DNA of 64,000 nt from JAFLBI01 sp964616465 (GCA_964616465.1 CAZTTO010000001.1:124001-188000), one strand, 5' to 3'. Shown: positions 53,230-63,110, counted from the stretch's first letter. Numbers and translations are program-made. The notes: generated by a model from the sequence alone, not told the origin.

Positions 53230-54234
53230 GAACCTTGGACAGCGCATATAGCTGGGGCCTTCAGAAAAACTTTTTTTACGCATATATGAAAGCGTGATTT
53301 CAAATGCCGATGTATTTTGGAATGCTTGTCGAGTTGTCATAGCAGGAATATCGTAGCTCACTCCCATCGTAAAATTGCCAATAGTCAATCCAGCATAAGG
53401 CACCAGCGCATCTCTCCACCTAAAATTAGCACCTATCATAAAGTCAGTGGATTCATTCACGGGAAACATGGTATACATACCTACCATTCTTACCTCTGCT
53501 GTTCCTTGTCGCATCCAAACAGCATGCGGCACAATATATACATCAGGTGTCATCCGCCAAGAAAATCCGCCATGTGCTACCCAACGAATTGGAACACGAC
53601 TTATTCCTGATCCTGCAATAAATTTATCTTCTGGACGATTGATATGAAATGCAGAGCCACCTCCAAAGAATTGTAGCACCCCATCTTCTTTTGTATCAAA
53701 ATAAGCTAAACCAAAACCAAGATCTGGAACCAGCGTAGAAGTTCTATCAAACACTTCTGTAGTTGGATTACCTGGTTGAAATCCAGTTATTTGGTTCCAT
53801 TGATCGCCAAATTGTAATCGACCTGGCTGAATGCTTCTATTTAATATTCCTGCTAAAAAGCCAACACGAATTTGATGTCGACCCATTGTTCCAAATCTAA
53901 TTCCGTCATAAGCAAGCGTAGCATATGCTTGTGTATATCTAAATGCACCTCCACCCGTTTGCATTTGAAGTACCTGAACACCGGGATGAAAACTTGAATT
54001 TGTTCTTAGATCAGCAGAAAGAGCAGCAGTTTGCAAAGGTGATATTGTACCAAGCCATTGATTTCTATGAATTGCTGATGCTCTTAGATCTCCTCCAAAT
54101 GCTCCTGTTAAGGCTGGATTGACTTGCATCGGAAATCTAAAATATTGCGAAGTCATAGGATCTAGTTGTCCAAACGCAACAGACTTAGTCAGCAGATAGC
54201 CCCATAAAATGATATAGATAGTTTTAATGCTCAT
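53227..54234 (-). CDS. PorP/SprF family type IX secretion-associated outer membrane protein
   Basis: 335 residues. Signal peptide to VAFGQ, then the PorP/SprF hallmark LDPMTSQYFRFPMQVNPALTGAFGGDLRASAIHRNQW and a barrel with GFLAGILNRSIQ, PDLGFGLAYFDTKEDG and MTMGVSYDIP-like strands. In Flavobacterium SprF is needed to secrete the adhesin SprB. It overlaps the upstream cargo-type gene by 4 bp (ATGA), the usual cargo-PorP pair. Confidence 0.93.
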   Translation of the reverse strand: MSIKTIYIILWGYLLTKSVAFGQLDPMTSQYFRFPMQVNPALTGAFGGDLRASAIHRNQWLGTISPLQTAALSADLRTNSSFHPGVQVLQMQTGGGAFRYTQAYATLAYDGIRFGTMGRHQIRVGFLAGILNRSIQPGRLQFGDQWNQITGFQPGNPTTEVFDRTSTLVPDLGFGLAYFDTKEDGVLQFFGGGSAFHINRPEDKFIAGSGISRVPIRWVAHGGFSWRMTPDVYIVPHAVWMRQGTAEVRMVGMYTMFPVNESTDFMIGANFRWRDALVPYAGLTIGNFTMGVSYDIPAMTTRQAFQNTSAFEITLSYMRKKSFSEGPSYMRCPRF

Positions 54235-57122
54235 CTTATCAATTGAAATGAGCCAGACTTTCTTATTTCACGACCACCTTGTATTTCAGCAATTAGCGTG
54301 TATAGATATACCCCTGATGGTTGATTTTGCCCTTGATGCCTTCCATCCCATCCCCTATCAGGCTGAGTAGATATGAACAACAATCGCCCCCATGCATCAA
54401 AAACACGCAATTCCATTTTGTTGATGAAGTTTCCATACACTTTAAAAACATCATTTTTCCCATCGCCATTTGGAGTAAATGCATTTGGAACAAAAACGTC
54501 ACGAGAAATTGGCACAACCGTCACATCTACAAATCCAGTATCTATGCATCCCTTAGCAGAACGGGCAACAATGCCATATCTAGATGTGCTATCAGCAGTG
54601 ATTTGCTGACTGAGTAATAAAGGTTGAGTAAATTTATCTGATGGGATCCAGCTTAAAGCCTGATAAGGTTCAGCAGCACTGCTATTTAGCCTCAACAATT
54701 GCTGTTCAACAACGGGCTGTGGACTTGCAGATAATTGAACATCAAAATCAGTCACAAGAATATTCTTGCTAACTGTTGTAGAACAGCCACTGACTACAAC
54801 CGTATATTGAATAGTTGCTGTGCCATTATTTACTGCAGTCACTCTTCCCCCATTATCAACTCTTGCAATATTAGGTTGTAAGCTAGTCCAAATTCCCCCA
54901 GCAGTTGATGAACTGAAAAGGGTTTGATTATTACCCCTTCTACAAATTTCATTTAACCCAATAATTGGAGCAACAATTGGTGGAGATGGGATTGGATTAA
55001 TTATGAACTGAGTAACAGCCGATATACATCCTGCTGCGTTTCTAGCTCGTATTGTGTAAGTTCCAGGAGGCAAGTTTATAACTTGTCCCGATGGGTATTG
55101 TGTAGGTTGATTATTGATGGTATAAACGATACCTGCTCCAACAGGTTGTGTCACTTGCAATCGGCCTTGTGCATTGTTACATGTTGGTTGATCTAAAATT
55201 TGAATTACAGGTTGAACAGGAATATCAGGTGGCTGAGGAATAATAACCGACAAGGGTGCTGAAATACAGCCTATACCGTTTCTTGTGGTTAATGAGTAAG
55301 TACCCGGAGCTAAAGCACTAAATGAGCCTGTTGTGTTATTGTAAGTAGTTCCGTTGATACTGTAACTCAACCCTGCACCTATTGGTGAATTCACCTGAAA
55401 AGACCCAACTGTTTCTCCACAACCTGGTGACTGAATACTTACGGTTGCTGTTGCAGGTGTTGGTAAAACAGTTATAGCAATGCTCTTTGATAAATTACAA
55501 TTGTAATTATTTACCATACTTATATCATCGATTGCAAAATCATTTCCATTGGTTTGTTCATTTCTGTCGAATAATGTTATTGTTGCTACAGTATTATTTC
55601 CTGAATTCCAGTTGTAAACAACCTGCTGCCATTGACAAGTGCTTGATGGAGCCGTATAAGTACTTGTACTAGGATCACCAGTTATTGGTGCATTATTTAC
55701 ATTCGTCTGAATTCTAGCTGGGCTAGTGCTAACTACACTTTGAATCCAATAAGAAAATCTATATTGAGTGTTAGGTGTAACCGGAATTGTTTGACTCCAA
55801 ACCCTATCCGATGCATTGGATGATCCATCAATAACCATCATTTGACCTGAACCAGATTTGTCTTTACAATCTACAAAAAACTGAAAGTATTGTCGAGAAC
55901 TCGTTGTAATACCATAAGCTTTTTGAATTCCTCCTGAAGTGCCATCTAGATAAAAGGTATAGTCTGTAACAAAACCAACATTACCCAAACTAAAATCGCC
56001 ATTAAAGATTAAATTTCGGTTTCCATTTGAGGTGGAGGAAACTGTGTAAGTTGTATTTACAACAGGACGAGCCTGAACCAATGAGCCTATTAGTGGAGTG
56101 AGGTTGGGATCGGTTGGACTAGAAGTCCAAGTGTAACTAGAGCCACCCATCGCTAATAAATTGATGGGTGTATTACCACAGGCAGGATCTGCTAATGATG
56201 AAGAGATTTGAAGTGGATTAATAGGAGCATTCACAACAACATTTGCAACTGATACAACTGTTTGATTTGCATCTTTCACACGCAACAAATATGTTCCTTG
56301 TGCGGAAAGATCATTAAATATAAATTTATCGGACCAACCCTGATTATTCAACTGAAATTGGTAAGGCGGTCGCCCCCCTATTCCATATACCACCAAAGCG
56401 CCATCGTTGGTATTGTAACAAGATGTTGGAATAGCGTTATATACTAAATTCAAAAATTCGGCTGGTGCAAAAAGCTCCATATCATCTAAAGCAAAATCAT
56501 TCCCCAAAGCACTTGTATTCGTATTTCTCAATCCAATTTTCACACAAGGCTGATCAGCTCTAAATCTATACACCACGCGGCGCCATTTGTCTGCTGGAAG
56601 TGGAGCCATAGTGGCTCCTTCTACTAAAATTATTTGTGATGCATTCTCAAAATCAATTACCAAATTAGCCCTTGTGGCGTTATTAGTTACCTCTTGAGAA
56701 ACAGATCGAACCCAATAACTAAAAGTATAGGTTTGCCCAACCTGTAAATTGCATACCCCTTCTGCATTTAACCCCGCTTGCCAAACATACATATTGGAAC
56801 CAGTAACGGTTGCACCATCCACAACCATCATTTTACCAAAGCCGGTAGAATGATCACCATCAATTTCAAAATCTCTATTAAAAATATGAGGCGATGCTAC
56901 AAAAGCAATATCCCCCGGTTGAGAAGTGAGTGCAAAAGGTGGCGTACGCCAGAAATAGGGAGGTTCTGTGTATTTAAACCCACTGCTACCCTCTAATTCA
57001 AAGTTACCATTACTAATTAGATTCTGGGCTTGAACAGAACCAGCAAATACAACAATTAAGATGAACAATGTTGCGGAAAACAATCTAAAATCAAGTAATT
57101 TGAACACTGTATAAAGATACAT
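54231..57122 (-). CDS. Large secreted protein with gliding-motility (T9SS type B) C-terminal sorting domain
   Basis: 963 residues. N-terminal signal (LFSATLFILIVVFAGSVQAQ), two carbohydrate-binding-like jelly-roll regions (NLISNGNFELEGSS near 35; NLIFNGDFSLGNVGF near 370, each followed by a NDFAxDDxx motif), SprB-like repeats (PSCYNTNDGALVVYGIGG; GTYSLTTRNGIGC; GTYTIRARNAAGC), a Big-2-like segment (RVDNGGRVTAVNNGTATI) and the C-terminal VFVPNAFTPNGDGKNDVFKVYG domain. Likely surface-exposed or secreted through T9SS. The GTG at codon 6 is an alternative start; TATCTTTA just before it resembles a -7 box. Confidence 0.9.
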   Translation of the reverse strand: MYLYTVFKLLDFRLFSATLFILIVVFAGSVQAQNLISNGNFELEGSSGFKYTEPPYFWRTPPFALTSQPGDIAFVASPHIFNRDFEIDGDHSTGFGKMMVVDGATVTGSNMYVWQAGLNAEGVCNLQVGQTYTFSYWVRSVSQEVTNNATRANLVIDFENASQIILVEGATMAPLPADKWRRVVYRFRADQPCVKIGLRNTNTSALGNDFALDDMELFAPAEFLNLVYNAIPTSCYNTNDGALVVYGIGGRPPYQFQLNNQGWSDKFIFNDLSAQGTYLLRVKDANQTVVSVANVVVNAPINPLQISSSLADPACGNTPINLLAMGGSSYTWTSSPTDPNLTPLIGSLVQARPVVNTTYTVSSTSNGNRNLIFNGDFSLGNVGFVTDYTFYLDGTSGGIQKAYGITTSSRQYFQFFVDCKDKSGSGQMMVIDGSSNASDRVWSQTIPVTPNTQYRFSYWIQSVVSTSPARIQTNVNNAPITGDPSTSTYTAPSSTCQWQQVVYNWNSGNNTVATITLFDRNEQTNGNDFAIDDISMVNNYNCNLSKSIAITVLPTPATATVSIQSPGCGETVGSFQVNSPIGAGLSYSINGTTYNNTTGSFSALAPGTYSLTTRNGIGCISAPLSVIIPQPPDIPVQPVIQILDQPTCNNAQGRLQVTQPVGAGIVYTINNQPTQYPSGQVINLPPGTYTIRARNAAGCISAVTQFIINPIPSPPIVAPIIGLNEICRRGNNQTLFSSSTAGGIWTSLQPNIARVDNGGRVTAVNNGTATIQYTVVVSGCSTTVSKNILVTDFDVQLSASPQPVVEQQLLRLNSSAAEPYQALSWIPSDKFTQPLLLSQQITADSTSRYGIVARSAKGCIDTGFVDVTVVPISRDVFVPNAFTPNGDGKNDVFKVYGNFINKMELRVFDAWGRLLFISTQPDRGWDGRHQGQNQPSGVYLYTLIAEIQGGREIRKSGSFQLIR

Positions 57123-57156
57123 AATAGCACCCTATCATAAACAACCATTTACAACA

Positions 57157-58299
57157 ATGAAAAAATCTTTAACAACTTTCACAATATATGCGATAGCCAT
57201 ATTAGCAATTTTATTTGAACAAAAATTATTTGCACAAAAATTACATTTAATCACAGGCAGCTATACTAAAGAAAATAAAGTAGGTATTCATTTCATCACA
57301 ATAAACCTAGCGAATCAAAACATACAGATTAGTCCATTGGATAGCTCTATTGCTAATCCTTCCTACCTGTTTTATGCAAAAAAAGAGCAAATACTGTATG
57401 GTGTAAGTGAAGGTCGCGGTAAAGAAAAAGCATTAGCCGTAAGCTGGAAATTCAACCCTAAGCGAGCAACTCTTTCTCTAATTAATACAACCTATTCTGG
57501 CGGCGATCATCCTTGTCATCTTTTTGTTGATTTAAAAAACAAGTACTTGTATACCGCAAATTATAGTGGAGGAAATATTGGTGTAATACCCATTTTACAA
57601 AAAGGGAAGCTTGGTAATATACAACAGGTTATTCAACATAAAGGTGCAGGCTTAGATACCATATATCAGCGTAGTCCACATGCACATCAGGTTATTTTTA
57701 AAAATCAAGAAAACCAACTTGTAGCGACTGACTTAGGAACAGACGAAATAAAATTTTACTCAATCAATCATAAAGAAGTACAACCAGTCAGTGAGCGCAA
57801 CGTTGAAACAGTTAAGACAACCCGAGGTGCTGGTCCAAGACATGTTAGCTTTCATCCAAATCAACCAATCATGTATGTTCTAGAAGAATTGAGTGGTACA
57901 CTTGCCGTTTATGAGAAACTTGATCAAATTTGGAACCTGGTTCAACGATTCGAATTATACAATAAGGAAGAAAAGGGTATAAAGGCATCTGCACATATTG
58001 TTATTAACAAGAATGCACAGGATTTATATTGTAGCAATCGAGGAGATAATAATACACTTGCGCATTTTAGAATTGAACCCAATGGCAGGGTGAGTAGACC
58101 AACAATCTATCCGCTTAATTATAAATGGCCACGCCATTTTTCTTTAGATGCTTCAGAATCCTTTCTTGCAGTGGCTTATCAGCATAACAATTTCATTGAA
58201 CTATTTAAAAGAGATCAATCGAATGGCTCACTTCATCCTTTAAATATCCAAATTAAAATACCTTACCCTGTTTTTGCAGAGTTTATCGATTTGAAGTAG
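57157..58299 (+). CDS. 6-phosphogluconolactonase-like beta-propeller (lactonase family)
   Basis: 380 residues. Signal peptide (to KLFAQ), then a seven-bladed propeller of the YbhE/Pgl lactonase family: LITGSYTKENKVGIHF, NPSYLFYAKKEQILYGVSEG, GGDHPCHLFVDLKNKYLYTANYSGGNIGVI, SPHAHQVIF, GAGPRHVSFHPNQPIMYVLEELSG, ANRGDN-type CSNRGDNNTLAHF. The export signal makes a cytoplasmic pentose-phosphate role unlikely; the true substrate is unknown. Overlaps the convergent FKBP gene by 17 bp. Confidence 0.88.
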   Translation: MKKSLTTFTIYAIAILAILFEQKLFAQKLHLITGSYTKENKVGIHFITINLANQNIQISPLDSSIANPSYLFYAKKEQILYGVSEGRGKEKALAVSWKFNPKRATLSLINTTYSGGDHPCHLFVDLKNKYLYTANYSGGNIGVIPILQKGKLGNIQQVIQHKGAGLDTIYQRSPHAHQVIFKNQENQLVATDLGTDEIKFYSINHKEVQPVSERNVETVKTTRGAGPRHVSFHPNQPIMYVLEELSGTLAVYEKLDQIWNLVQRFELYNKEEKGIKASAHIVINKNAQDLYCSNRGDNNTLAHFRIEPNGRVSRPTIYPLNYKWPRHFSLDASESFLAVAYQHNNFIELFKRDQSNGSLHPLNIQIKIPYPVFAEFIDLK

Positions 58300-59299
58300 G
58301 CTTTGCCTCCAGCACTTCTACATCAAAGACCAAGATACTTGCGGGCGGTATTTTAAAACTTCTTGACCTGATTGAATATGCCTGTTCAGATGGAATATAA
58401 ATTCTAGTTTTTCCGCTTACCGAATTTGTTGGAACTGCTAACTGCCATCCTCTAATTAATCGGTTCAAAGGAAAAGTTGCTGGCTTATCCTTCGTAGCAT
58501 CAAATACTGATCCATCAGAAAACAATTCACCCTTGTAATGAACAGATACCGTATCAGTCACGTTAACAGGACGACCATTTCCTTTTACAAGGTGATAATA
58601 ATAAACTCCCTCTATTGTTCCGGTAGTATCTATCTGGCGTCTTTTCACTGCCCTATTCAACAGATTTCTATCTCGAATCTGAAAAGCAAGACTATCAACA
58701 TGTTTCGTAACCGGTACCAATTGTGGATTTCCTTTAGCTAATAAATTTTTCCATGAACCATTAGGTCTTTGCACCCAAGTTTCGAGGGTAAGATCAGCTA
58801 AAGTTTCACTAGCAGTCTCCCAATCAATATCCAATTTCTTCACCCATGATGCTTCGTCTTTGTGCAAAAAACTACCCATCCATTTCCATCTTCCCAATGA
58901 TGGAAAGTATAAATATGTACTATACAAAGTTTGCTTCACAGATGTATCGGGCACCACGCTAATTGAAAGCTGAGAAGGGACCGACATAGAATCTGGAATA
59001 TTCCAACTGAGCTTATTTTTCGACTTCTTTACTTGCCAGCCAGAACTTACTAATTGATGTGACTTTTCAAGATCAAGTTCTACTTTTAATCGGCCTTTTT
59101 CCGACTTCAACTCGAATTCAAAGTCATGGAGCTTCACTTCCATTTCCCACTTATTTAATTTGGAAGCTTTCCATTGAACTAGTACTTGGGAGCCTCTAAC
59201 AGAATCTGGTATTTGCCAAGATAAAGTTGTATCAATTTGTGCATGAGAACACATAACACCAAATGGAATAACTAATAAAGCCAACAATAAACGTTTCAT
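58283..59299 (-). CDS. FKBP-type peptidyl-prolyl isomerase with long N-terminal region
   Basis: 338 residues. Signal peptide (MKRLLLALLVIPFGVMCSHA), ~220 residues of unassigned sequence, and a C-terminal FKBP domain (about 245-335: VTDTVSVHYKGELFSDGSVFDAT, LNRLIRGWQLAVP, KTRIYIPSEQAYSIRS, PASILVFDVEVLE). Probably an envelope-located folding catalyst. The N-terminal half shows repeated IPDSVRGSQ / IPDSMSVPSQ phrases, hinting at an internal duplication. Seven base pairs after the SET-domain gene, likely one operon. Confidence 0.9.
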   Translation of the reverse strand: MKRLLLALLVIPFGVMCSHAQIDTTLSWQIPDSVRGSQVLVQWKASKLNKWEMEVKLHDFEFELKSEKGRLKVELDLEKSHQLVSSGWQVKKSKNKLSWNIPDSMSVPSQLSISVVPDTSVKQTLYSTYLYFPSLGRWKWMGSFLHKDEASWVKKLDIDWETASETLADLTLETWVQRPNGSWKNLLAKGNPQLVPVTKHVDSLAFQIRDRNLLNRAVKRRQIDTTGTIEGVYYYHLVKGNGRPVNVTDTVSVHYKGELFSDGSVFDATKDKPATFPLNRLIRGWQLAVPTNSVSGKTRIYIPSEQAYSIRSRSFKIPPASILVFDVEVLEAKPTSNR

Positions 59300-59305
59300 A
59301 TTTTT

Positions 59306-59692
59306 TTATTTTGCTTCGAACCAAACCTTTTCATCAGGCTTTGGATCATCTCCTAAATAATTAATGGTTAGTTCAGTTCCTGAAGAAATCGGTTTCAAGG
59401 TAACAATTCGAATCCAATCATCCTCCATATCCATTTCATAGCTACAATTGGGAGTATAAGAATGGTTATAAATACTCACATATCCCCATGCCACCACAGC
59501 TTTTTTTTCATCATCACCCCAAGCAAAAATATAGTTGTTTAATGCAGTCTTTTCAACAATTGATCGATGTTCCTCTGTTAATATGAGCACAGGAGACACT
59601 TCAATCAATAATCCAGCATCTAAATCTTCAGCGGTAAATACACCTCGACCACCCAATTCCGAAGGAGCTATGAATAAAGAGGGTAATATCAT
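59306..59692 (-). CDS. SET-domain protein
   Basis: 128 residues from MILPSLFIAPS (the ORF runs 13 codons further upstream, across a palindrome in the intergenic region). A compact SET domain: GGRGVFTAEDLDAGLLIEVSPVLIL, YVSIYNHSYTPNCSYEMD (the NHS motif) and ISSGTELTINYLGD (catalytic Tyr region). SET domains use S-adenosylmethionine to methylate protein lysines; bacterial targets are mostly unknown. Divergent from mgtE. Confidence 0.9.
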   Translation of the reverse strand: MILPSLFIAPSELGGRGVFTAEDLDAGLLIEVSPVLILTEEHRSIVEKTALNNYIFAWGDDEKKAVVAWGYVSIYNHSYTPNCSYEMDMEDDWIRIVTLKPISSGTELTINYLGDDPKPDEKVWFEAK

Positions 59693-59695
59693 ATT

Positions 59696-59721
59696 CGCAA
59701 GATACAAATATGTAACTTGCG
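59696..59721. promoter_or_regulatory. 26-bp palindrome between SET-domain gene and mgtE
   Basis: CGCAAGATAC and GTAACTTGCG are inverted repeats with one mismatch around AAATAT. They fill most of the 32-bp gap between the divergent start codons and cover any promoter, so this is a good operator candidate. TAACTTG and TATCTTG inside each arm loosely resemble -7 boxes in both directions. Confidence 0.5.
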
Positions 59722-59724
59722 TCC

Positions 59725-61116
59725 ATGTCACTCGATTTGGAAGAAATCAGCTTTCAGGAACTTTTTGAGCAACTCATCGCTAAAGAGGATAAGTTGGAAA
59801 TCAGGGCGTTTTTAAACGACCTGAATATCAGCGATGTGGCTGAACTCATTGACCAAAATGAGGAATATGAAGCGCAGATAATGGCTCACCTTGCACTTCA
59901 TAGAGCTGCGAAGGTTTTTAAAATACTGGATGTTTCTACCCAAAAGAGAATCATTCAAAGCCTACCGAGTAATACGGCCGTTGAATTATTGAATGAATTA
60001 TCGCCAGATGACCGTACCGATTTTTTGGAGGAATTACCTAAAGAAGCTATTCGCGACTTAATAAAATTGCTAGACCCCGAAGAAAGAAAAATAACCCTCG
60101 CAATGTTGGGTTATCCTGAAGATAGCGTGGGAAGAATCATGACCCCCGATTATGTATATGTGTATGAGCAGAATACGGTGGATGAGGCGTTTGCAACCAT
60201 TCGAAAATATGCGAAGAACAGTGAGACCATTGATGTGATTTATGTGATTAATTCTAAGGGAGAATTGGTTGATGACATCCGTATTAGAGACATCATTCTT
60301 GCATCCCCAGAGAAAAGAATGGACGAACTCATAGATGGAAGGGTTGTTGCACTTCATGTTCACGACGACCAAGAACATGCAAGTCAGGTTTTCAAAATGA
60401 ATAATCGGGTGGCACTTCCTGTTACCGACGATCAAAATATTCTTTTAGGTATTGTAACCATTGATGATATTTTATGGGTTGCCAATGAGGAGTTCAGCGA
60501 GGACATGCAAAAGATTGGTGGTACCGAAGCACTGAATGAGCCTTATTTAGATATTCCTATTTTCAAACTGTTTAAGAAGAGGGTAATTTGGCTCATTGTT
60601 TTATTTATGGGCGAAATGCTGACTGCAACTGCTATGGGTTATTTTGAAGATGAAATTGCAAAAGCAGTTGTGCTGGCGTTATTTGTTCCTTTAATCATTT
60701 CAAGTGGCGGTAACAGTGGCTCTCAAGCTTCTACACTCATTATTCAAGCTATGGCTGTAGGAGAAATTACAGTGTCTGATTGGTGGAGGGTGATGAGAAG
60801 AGAAATTGTAAGTGGACTACTACTAGGTTCAGTGCTTGGTTTAATTGGATTAATGCGTGTTGTTATATGGCATCAGTTTGCTCCTGAAATTTATGGAGAA
60901 CACTATTTCTTTATTGGCTTAACTATCGGATGCTCACTATTGGGTGTTGTTCTTTGGGGCACACTCACAGGTTCTATGCTACCCCTTCTACTCAAAAAAG
61001 CTGGCGCAGATCCAGCTGTATCATCGGCCCCATTTGTTGCTACGCTAGTAGATGTAACAGGCTTAATTATCTATTTTACCTTAGCATACTGGTTCTTACA
61101 AGGTACCCTTCTGTAA
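59725..61116 (+). CDS. mgtE: Magnesium transporter MgtE
   Basis: 463 residues. N-terminal MgtE_N helical domain (residues 1-130, ELLNELSPDDRTDFLEELP), two CBS domains (about 135-255, MTPDYVYVYEQNTVDEAF ... ITIDDILWV), a connecting helix and five membrane helices at the C-terminus with the pore-lining GGNSGSQASTLIIQAMAVGEI. It is a Mg2+-gated channel-transporter in the inner membrane. Terminates 148 bp before glmS. Confidence 0.97.
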   Translation: MSLDLEEISFQELFEQLIAKEDKLEIRAFLNDLNISDVAELIDQNEEYEAQIMAHLALHRAAKVFKILDVSTQKRIIQSLPSNTAVELLNELSPDDRTDFLEELPKEAIRDLIKLLDPEERKITLAMLGYPEDSVGRIMTPDYVYVYEQNTVDEAFATIRKYAKNSETIDVIYVINSKGELVDDIRIRDIILASPEKRMDELIDGRVVALHVHDDQEHASQVFKMNNRVALPVTDDQNILLGIVTIDDILWVANEEFSEDMQKIGGTEALNEPYLDIPIFKLFKKRVIWLIVLFMGEMLTATAMGYFEDEIAKAVVLALFVPLIISSGGNSGSQASTLIIQAMAVGEITVSDWWRVMRREIVSGLLLGSVLGLIGLMRVVIWHQFAPEIYGEHYFFIGLTIGCSLLGVVLWGTLTGSMLPLLLKKAGADPAVSSAPFVATLVDVTGLIIYFTLAYWFLQGTLL

Positions 61117-61264
61117 AAAATGCTCCCAATTGCGGTTTTCTGCGGTTATTGACCGTTAATATTTCAGCTTTATGCAAGATTGTATGCCTGCATTGAACTT
61201 GTGAGGCATAATAAATTAAGTATGAGAAAAAAAAATGATATTGCAGCCTTAAAATCAGACCCTT

Positions 61265-63100
61265 ATGTGCGGAATTGTCGGTTACATTGGCCATCGAAAT
61301 GCTTACCCCGTTGTTATTAAAGGACTCAAAAGATTAGAATATAGAGGATATGATAGTGCTGGTGTAGCACTCTTAAATGGTGGACTTAAGGTTCATAAGA
61401 AAAAAGGCAAGGTTGCCGATTTGGAAGAAGCCACTTTAGGAAAAAACTTAGATGGCACAGTTGGTATTGGTCACACACGTTGGGCAACCCACGGTGAGCC
61501 AAGCGATAGAAACTCTCACCCACATGTTTCCAATAATGGCGAGCTAGCAATGATTCATAATGGAATCATTGAAAACTACGCCTCAATTAAACAAGAATTA
61601 ATCAACAACGGCTATCAATTCCACAGCGATACTGACACAGAAGTTTTATTGAACTTTATTGAAGATATTAAAATCAATAATCAGTGCTCCTTAGAAGAAG
61701 CCTTAAGAATTGCACTTCGTAGAATTGTTGGCGCTTATTGTATTCTTTTAATCGACCAAAATGATCCTGAAACCATCATTGCAGCACGTAAAGGCAGTCC
61801 CCTTGTAATTGGTATTGGAAAGGGTGAACACTTTCTTGCAAGTGATGCATCCCCTATTATTGAATACACCAAAGAAGTAGTATATGTAAATGACTATGAA
61901 ATTGCTATTGTCAAAGCCGATGAACTTATTTTAAAGAACTTGGGTAATGAAAAGCAAACGCCATTCATTACTAAGCTCGACATGGAACTGGCCCATATTG
62001 AAAAAGGTGGTTATGACCATTTCATGTTGAAGGAAATTTTTGAACAGCCACAAACTATTTACGATTGTTTAAGGGGAAGACTACTGCCTGAACATGATGA
62101 AATTGTGATGCGTGGAATTGACAATCATTTAGATGCTTTTTTGAATGCTTCTAGAATTGTAATGGTAGGTTGTGGCACTAGTTGGCATGCAGCACTTATT
62201 GCTGAATATATTTTTGAAGAACTCTGTCGCATTCCTGTAGAGGTAGAATACGCTTCAGAATTTAGGTATAGAAATCCCGTTATTAATGAAGGAGATGTTA
62301 TTATTGCTATCTCTCAAAGTGGTGAAACGGCAGATACTTTAGTAGCCCTTGAGAGCGCAAAAGAAAAAGGTGCTTTCATTTTTGGCGTAGTAAATGCTGT
62401 CGGTAGCAGTATCGCAAGATTAAGCCATGCTGGAGCCTATACACACGCAGGACCAGAAATTGGTGTTGCTAGTACCAAAGCATTTACTGGTCAACTTGCT
62501 GCACTAACTATGATGGCACTCAAAATTGGTTACAAAAAAGGAACTATTAACCAAGAGCGCTATACGAAACTTGTTCGTGAACTCTATGCTGTGCCTGAAA
62601 AAGTAAAAGAAATTTTAGCTGATACTAGCCATATCAAAAAGATTGCTGAAAAGTATGCCACTGCTTCTGACTTCTTATTTTTAGGAAGAGGTTATAACTT
62701 CCCGGTAGCATTAGAAGGTGCTTTGAAATTGAAAGAAATATCTTACATACACGCAGAAGGTTATCCTGCTGCAGAAATGAAGCATGGCCCCATTGCTTTG
62801 GTAGAAGAAACACTACCTGTAGTATTTGTAGCAACACATGATTCTTACTACGAAAAAATTGTTTCTAATGTGCAGGAAATTAAAGCTAGAAAAGGTAAAG
62901 TCATTGCTGTTGCAACCGAAGGCGATCAGCAAATAAGCCATATGGCAGATGATGTAATGTTTGTTCCTGCTTGCGATGAAATTATTGCCCCCCTACTCAG
63001 TGTCATTCCTCTTCAACTGTTAAGCTACTATGCTGGTGTTGCAAAAGGACTAGACGTAGATAAGCCTCGTAACCTAGCAAAAAGTGTTACGGTGGAATAA
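61265..63100 (+). CDS. glmS: Glutamine-fructose-6-phosphate aminotransferase (isomerizing)
   Basis: 611 residues. N-terminal glutaminase with Cys2 (MCGIVGYIGHR), RLEYRGYDSAG and HTRWATHGEPSDRNSHPH; two SIS isomerase domains (CGTSWHAALIAEYIFEEL, ISQSGETADTLVAL; LGRGYNFPVALEGALKLKEISYIHAEGYPA, MKHGPIALV); C-terminus PRNLAKSVTVE. First committed step to UDP-GlcNAc for peptidoglycan and LPS. The 148-bp upstream region was checked by eye: no glmS ribozyme core was recognised, as expected outside Firmicutes. Confidence 0.98.
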   Translation: MCGIVGYIGHRNAYPVVIKGLKRLEYRGYDSAGVALLNGGLKVHKKKGKVADLEEATLGKNLDGTVGIGHTRWATHGEPSDRNSHPHVSNNGELAMIHNGIIENYASIKQELINNGYQFHSDTDTEVLLNFIEDIKINNQCSLEEALRIALRRIVGAYCILLIDQNDPETIIAARKGSPLVIGIGKGEHFLASDASPIIEYTKEVVYVNDYEIAIVKADELILKNLGNEKQTPFITKLDMELAHIEKGGYDHFMLKEIFEQPQTIYDCLRGRLLPEHDEIVMRGIDNHLDAFLNASRIVMVGCGTSWHAALIAEYIFEELCRIPVEVEYASEFRYRNPVINEGDVIIAISQSGETADTLVALESAKEKGAFIFGVVNAVGSSIARLSHAGAYTHAGPEIGVASTKAFTGQLAALTMMALKIGYKKGTINQERYTKLVRELYAVPEKVKEILADTSHIKKIAEKYATASDFLFLGRGYNFPVALEGALKLKEISYIHAEGYPAAEMKHGPIALVEETLPVVFVATHDSYYEKIVSNVQEIKARKGKVIAVATEGDQQISHMADDVMFVPACDEIIAPLLSVIPLQLLSYYAGVAKGLDVDKPRNLAKSVTVE

Positions 63101-63110
63101 AAGGGAAACT

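Noticed and set aside
61117..61264. glmS ribozyme upstream of glmS
   Set aside because: The 148-bp gap is AT-rich and too short for the known ribozyme core, and I recognise none of its conserved pairing; the ribozyme is mainly a Firmicutes feature.
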